Assembly: GCA_030770545.1 (NCBI GenBank)
Contig: CM061109.1
Coordinates: forward strand, 6,572,001 to 6,636,000
DNA length: 64,000 bases
Direction of reading: 5' to 3'
Origin: Macropodus opercularis
Lineage: Eukaryota; Chordata; Actinopteri; Anabantiformes; Osphronemidae
Below, in pieces: positions 59,475 through 64,000 of this stretch; positions within the stretch are counted from its first letter, which is position 1; every line of letters starts with the position of its first letter. The notes beneath the pieces are model-generated. The model was given only the letters and a program-made list of their open reading frames with translations, had not been told where the DNA came from and searched no databases. The position numbers were made by a program, and so were the translations under genes.

Positions 59475-59480
59475 TATAAC

Positions 59481-62400
59481 CAGCTGAGGCTGGAGTAAAG
59501 AAATAAACGGCATAGACATTTTCCTATCTAATGCTTTATGTACATGGATGCACACACATTCCAAAATTATATTTTTTGCTGTTTAAAACAAGTCATTGTT
59601 GGCTCATTTATAAAGTGTTTTCGTCTTAGCACACAGTAGCCCAGTTAACATGTATTTGTTTTAAGTGCTAACCAGCATACCTACATGGGCACACTACTGA
59701 GCAATTACACATACATATCCAATACATGTACAAACAGAGTTCTCTAAAAACAAAGTGCATAAAATAAAAAACGGTTTGTTCATAAATGGGTCGCATAGCC
59801 ATTCTTTCAAAGTCAGGGGTCTTTTGAGGTTGGGAGGTACTGTTTGAAGCAGACAGGTGGTCGTGCATAAGATGGGAGACTTCTGACTCAGGCTCAATCT
59901 CTTCCAAAACCCCTGTTAATGTTAAAATGTCAAATATTCCTCTGTGTACGACCGAGCCGATCTTTTCAGACTCAGCCTTTCTCACTACCAAATGACCCAC
60001 AGAAAGGTAGTGCCATGGTGGTTGGAGACCTCTGGAATCAAACCTTAATAATCAAGGTGGATAATTGATGGATGCAATAGATAATTCATAAAATATTTTT
60101 GGAGCAGAAAAAACATTGTGCAAATTACAAATTTATAGTGGATTCATGTGTTAGATTAAAATCTTGACTGCAGAATGACTTTTTAATGGTGGTGACCTCT
60201 TAATTCTCTGAAGAGATTTTTCAAGAATGTTAATTACGCAGTTGCTGGAAACATGCAGCTGAGAACGCTCATATGCCCTCTTTGAGAAGGACTGTTACTA
60301 TCAGTATTTCTCTCACAAATGTAGGAGATGTTACCATCACAGTGTACAGTTCATCCTGTTTCCTATACAACAATGCAATAAATTTATTTTGGAACTGAAA
60401 ACAAAGGTGGAACTTCAAAGAGCACTGCACCTTAACCTTAACAATTAACCTTAACCTCCTGCTGCATTGTGATTTTGGCAAAGGTTACACGGACAGAAAT
60501 TGAGCTTTAGAGTCAAGGCACGTCCCACCATGTCTAATATTGTTCAAACCAGGGGTAATGCTCTTTTCCTGTCTGCCAAACTGGTGCTGATAGGACACAG
60601 ACACAAGATGGGCCACCATTTCCATCCACACCAGCAGAACATACACACAAATATACACACACACATGTTTAATATAAATGCATGAAAACATATATTACTG
60701 CACTGTACATATTTGCATTTATATGTAGTTATAAGTAAAACATACCATATAGACGATACAATATCAAAAACCTCCACACTGCCTGGTCTGCCCTGCATCT
60801 TCTTCAAGGCTGTAGGCCAAGGTTATCATTTATAATATAAGGTTATAATTTCTATTTTGCCACATGCTCACAAGAAATGTTTGTTCCCAGAAACCTTAGT
60901 GATTCAATGTCATTTAGTACCTTGTAGCCTTTTCCCCTCCAGTCCCTCATTTCCTCCTCCAGTCTTTATGTTTTTAGACTATTTGACTATATCGTTTGTT
61001 TGGATTTGCATGCTTGAAGGAGTTTTTGTTACATAGCTGTTTTCTTTGGTGGGGTTTTAAGTGAAATGCCTTGGTTTTCTGTTGTTTCTCTGGGTCCAGC
61101 AACACAAATTCAAGAAACCCCCTCTGAGGCTAAATGTAGCACACACACTCCAAATGTATTTTATTATAATCTATACTTAAAAACTATCCAACAAAATCAG
61201 ATAGTGGTTCTTACTGTAATGAGTTGACTCTGGACCATCCCTGTCATGCTGCTATAGATTTAGACTGCTATTCATAATCCTATGAATACATCAGGCTTCC
61301 ACTCTCCTGTATCATCAACATTCCACCAACCTATTCCAACCTCCTAACCTACCTGGGTTTTCTTTGCTGCCTGCTTTTTATTTTACTTGTTGTTCTTTTC
61401 TCTCTACAGTAGAGTACATGAGTTCTGACCTGGACTTGGCAAAAGAGCTCTCACTTCTGAGAGCTTCTCTAACTGGTTCCCAGTAAAATCTAGAACAAAA
61501 TTAAAAATCCTTCTCCTTACATGTAAATTACTGTATGTTAAAGGCCTTATAGTTTTGTAGAGTGACTAGGTTGGGATGGAGAAGTCTCACAGGCCCTCAA
61601 TGCAGCATAGAGAAGACTGATGGCAAAGCGAACACAGAGATAAGGGATAGGCACACAGAGAGAGAAGAGGACACACAGGTCACTCAAAGCACAAGTTGTC
61701 GCTCGAGATTTCAAAGGCAAAACACCAATCAGCACTGCTGATCTTCCTTACTTGTTGCTACGAAGGAGTTGTTTATTTCTTCAATGGGAAGACCCCCAAA
61801 AGCCTCTGCATCACCAGCCGCATGGTCAAACAGCTGATTGTACTTCACAGGAAGGAATTGCAACAGGTTGAGAAGGATAGGTGCCAAAGCACTCTCTCAC
61901 CAATTGAAGTAAAATTCTCTGACTTGCGAATAGGGGAATGTCAACCGTTGATGATCATTCACACTAGTAAGAGGCATTAGTCTAAGCACAGATCATCTTG
62001 CTTGGCACATCTGGTAGATCATTCTACTATTATTGATGTCATGTTGGTTAGTGAAGTTGTGCTGGAGTGCATTATAAAAAGACAAGTTTTGGCCCTCATT
62101 CATTTTAAATATAGTGGACCTCAATAAAAAAACAGATTTATCTTTTTGACAGTATCAGCATTACAGAGACAGAAATATAACATTGTAAGAAAATGTCTAC
62201 TGCATCCAATGATTCCATCATTCTGTCACCTTCAAAAATATATGTAAATTTTAAATTATGGAGGTTAGTGGGGCCTGTGCATGTTTAGCAGTGTTTTAAA
62301 CAGTACAGAATCGTGTTGATCCGTGGCGCTTATACAAACAAGTCTGTAAACCTAAATGATGTGGCAAGCAAAATTATTATCTTCACTGGTGTGGAAAAAT

Positions 62401-62510
62401 CTTGTTAATACTAAATACTAGTAGGGCCAGCCTTAAGATGAGATAGGTGGAATAGGGGAAGGAGAAAGAAAAGAGTAAGGGTGGTACGGTGGCCTTTAGG
62501 TACATATTAG
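59481..62510. other. Mostly unassigned region with small repeat fragments
   Basis: There is no secure gene. The minus-strand frame at 59668-60000 (110 aa, with TGVLEEIEPESEVSHLMHDH and a Ser/Thr-rich part) looks somewhat protein-like but matches nothing I know. Near 61470-61530, WFPVKSRTKLKILLLTCK on the plus strand is a fragment of an L2/CR1 LINE reverse transcriptase. The rest is AT-rich. Confidence 0.4.
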
Positions 62511-64000
62511 CCCTCTATGGCATGAATTTTTATTTTAGGAGAAAAAAATATTTGACTCTAGTTCTTGGAAGCTCATAAAATGTGACCCCCCCCCCCACTA
62601 GATTTTGGTTTGTTGCCTCAGGGCAACAGCTTTTCTAATTTATAATTGAATTTATTTATGTCCTAAAAGGAGAGGTAAAAAAGCAATAAATATAGTAAAA
62701 TAACCTTTATTCGTCAACAGCAAGAATTAACAAGTTTTATTTCAACAAACATCATGCACAAATGATTGTGACATTTTCTGTAGTGTGTGTTTTTGTTTTT
62801 GCCTTTACAAAGCACAAACCATTTTATTCTGTATGAAACCTATGGAAGCAGTTGCTGGTGGATGTGAAACAAAGGTGGACACACATTTTTGGCACTTGGC
62901 TTTAGGTGTACCTTTACATCCTGGTACCTTGCATCTCCCTTTCTTGTCATCCATGATTATCCAATGAGCAATGGTGTCCAGACACACATCAGGGACTGGG
63001 ATGAGGGTAGTGGGCCCTCTTCTCCTCTTTTCTTCATATTCTCTAGCAATTGTGGAACTGGGACGGCCTCTCTTTTGCACAAATCTTTCTGCAATGTAGG
63101 ATTTGAAAGTATAAAGCTTCATCTTCTCCTCTTTTCTCATCCCATTGCTTTCACAGTCTCTTTTGTAGAGCAGCCAGGCAGCCACGATTGTCATACCAAT
63201 AAAGTGGAACATTAGCCGGTGGTACCACTTCTTTGACCTGATTTTGTTGCGGTAAAGAGCAATTAGACAGTCCAGCATATCCACCCTACCCATATCCTTG
63301 TTGTACTCCCTCACCACAGCAGGGCAGGGGACTTTGATGGTTTTCTTCTGCTTACCATCCCACCTATCAACCTCTGTGACTGGCTGTGATCAGTCACAGT
63401 AGCTACTCAACACACTGACTGAACGGTTATCGTACCATTTTACAACATGCAGGGTGGTTTCTCCATCTTTTGTTCAAAAGATCCACGTCCTTTTCATTTC
63501 AACTCAGCATCACACATCATGTTGACACCTGGTAGCCTGTTGCAATGAACAGTACCAGTACAGTGACTCCCTGCTGAGCAGGTGAGAGCATAAGAGGGAC
63601 ACTTGTGAACCAGTTGTCAAAGAAATACCTTTTAGTTCTGATGCATGGGCTGGGTTAAGCGGAGCACAGCGTTGTCACTTGCTCCTACATCTGGCAGCTC
63701 AGAAGGCTGCACAATTCTCCCTGTGTAGATCTCAAAATTGTGTGGGACACCATCAGACCCAGCCAAGACGAGTATCTTGTAGCCCCATTTCTTTGGTTTT
63801 GCTGGCAGATACTGCTTGAGCCTATTTCTTCCCTTGAAATCGGACCACCTGCTCATCTACAGCCAGTTTCTCACTCAATGGGACCTTCTTCATCTTTGAA
63901 GTACGATGTGGTCGTGTTTTGTAAAGTGGATCACAAGTTTCTCCTTGTCTACCTTCATTGTTGCTGAAGTCCAGAGATTTTTAATGCAATCCCATGCCAT
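62511..64000 (-). mobile_element. Decayed piggyBac-like (PGBD) transposon, running off the window
   Basis: The minus strand keeps transposase pieces. Near 63856-63650, RNRLKQYLPAKPKKWGYKIL and GVPHNFEIYTGRI. Near 63640-63580, a FDNWFTSVPL-like catalytic region. Then broken frames with WYDNR-like codons. At 63317-62808 an intact C-terminal frame carries REYNKDMGRVDMLD (third acidic residue), KKWYHRLMFHFIGMTIVAAW and a Cys-rich end (CKVPGCKGTPKAKCQKC). Near 62511 the sequence CCCTCTATGG resembles a piggyBac-type terminus. The N-terminal part lies beyond the window end. Stops and shifts make it inactive. Confidence 0.85.
62808..63317 (-). pseudogene. C-terminal part of piggyBac-like transposase
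   Basis: A 170-codon open frame corresponds to the end of the DDD transposase domain and the Cys-rich zinc-binding tail (CKVPGCKG; CQKCVSTFV). In the family this tail binds the transposon ends. The frame begins downstream of the first two catalytic acids, so it cannot act alone. Domesticated piggyBac genes exist in vertebrates, but broken upstream sequence argues against that here. Confidence 0.8.

Overview
This is vertebrate nuclear DNA, almost certainly from a teleost fish. The evidence is small genes split by GT-AG introns, AT-rich introns and spacers, and a dense load of fish-type transposons (Tc1-like, L2/CR1-, RTE- and I-type LINEs, tRNA-derived SINEs, Ty3/gypsy, piggyBac). Most open frames longer than 60 codons here are chance or transposon debris. 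Four host genes can be assembled exon by exon with consistent splice phases.

Host genes, left to right: (1) c1ql2 on the minus strand (5083-6184), a secreted synaptic C1q-like protein in two exons. (2) mmadhc on the plus strand (14684-22743), the cobalamin-trafficking protein MMADHC, seven coding exons, 293 aa. (3) A marco-like class A scavenger receptor on the minus strand (26850-34067), twelve coding exons, 340 aa: transmembrane anchor, spacer, short collagen stretch, SRCR domain. (4) en1-type engrailed homeobox on the plus strand (44853-46690), two exons, 280 aa. The grouping of c1ql2, marco and engrailed matches the EN1-MARCO-C1QL2 neighbourhood of human chromosome 2q14. mmadhc lies between c1ql2 and marco, although the human gene maps elsewhere on 2q. 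The four genes do not form a pathway; they share an old syntenic block.

Mobile DNA fills the gaps. 3.5-4.1 kb: a miniature Tc1-like element with another repeat inside. 7.3-9.1 kb: an RTE LINE split by a second LINE. 9.9-12.6 kb: an L2-type tail and a decayed RNase-H-bearing LINE next to mmadhc. 23-27 kb: several dead Tc1 copies and a stray PAR-bZIP (hlf/tef-like) exon fragment. 35-41 kb: a LINE nested in a Tc1 element, a nearly intact Tc1-like transposase, LTR fragments and LINE pieces. 49-51 kb: a repeated non-autonomous DNA element. 55.5-59.5 kb: a Ty3/gypsy provirus-like element whose target duplication is preserved but whose integrase end and 3' LTR are deleted. 62.5-64 kb: a decayed piggyBac-like element running off the window.

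No CRISPR arrays, rRNA or tRNA genes are seen, and no wholly new multi-gene system is evident. The most unusual non-genic structures are a near-perfect 52-bp inverted repeat with a third internal copy just after mmadhc, a perfect 24-bp hairpin inside the engrailed intron, a diverged extra copy of the c1ql2 C1q exon, a PAR-bZIP exon fragment joined to Tc1 sequence, and the deletion structure of the gypsy element.
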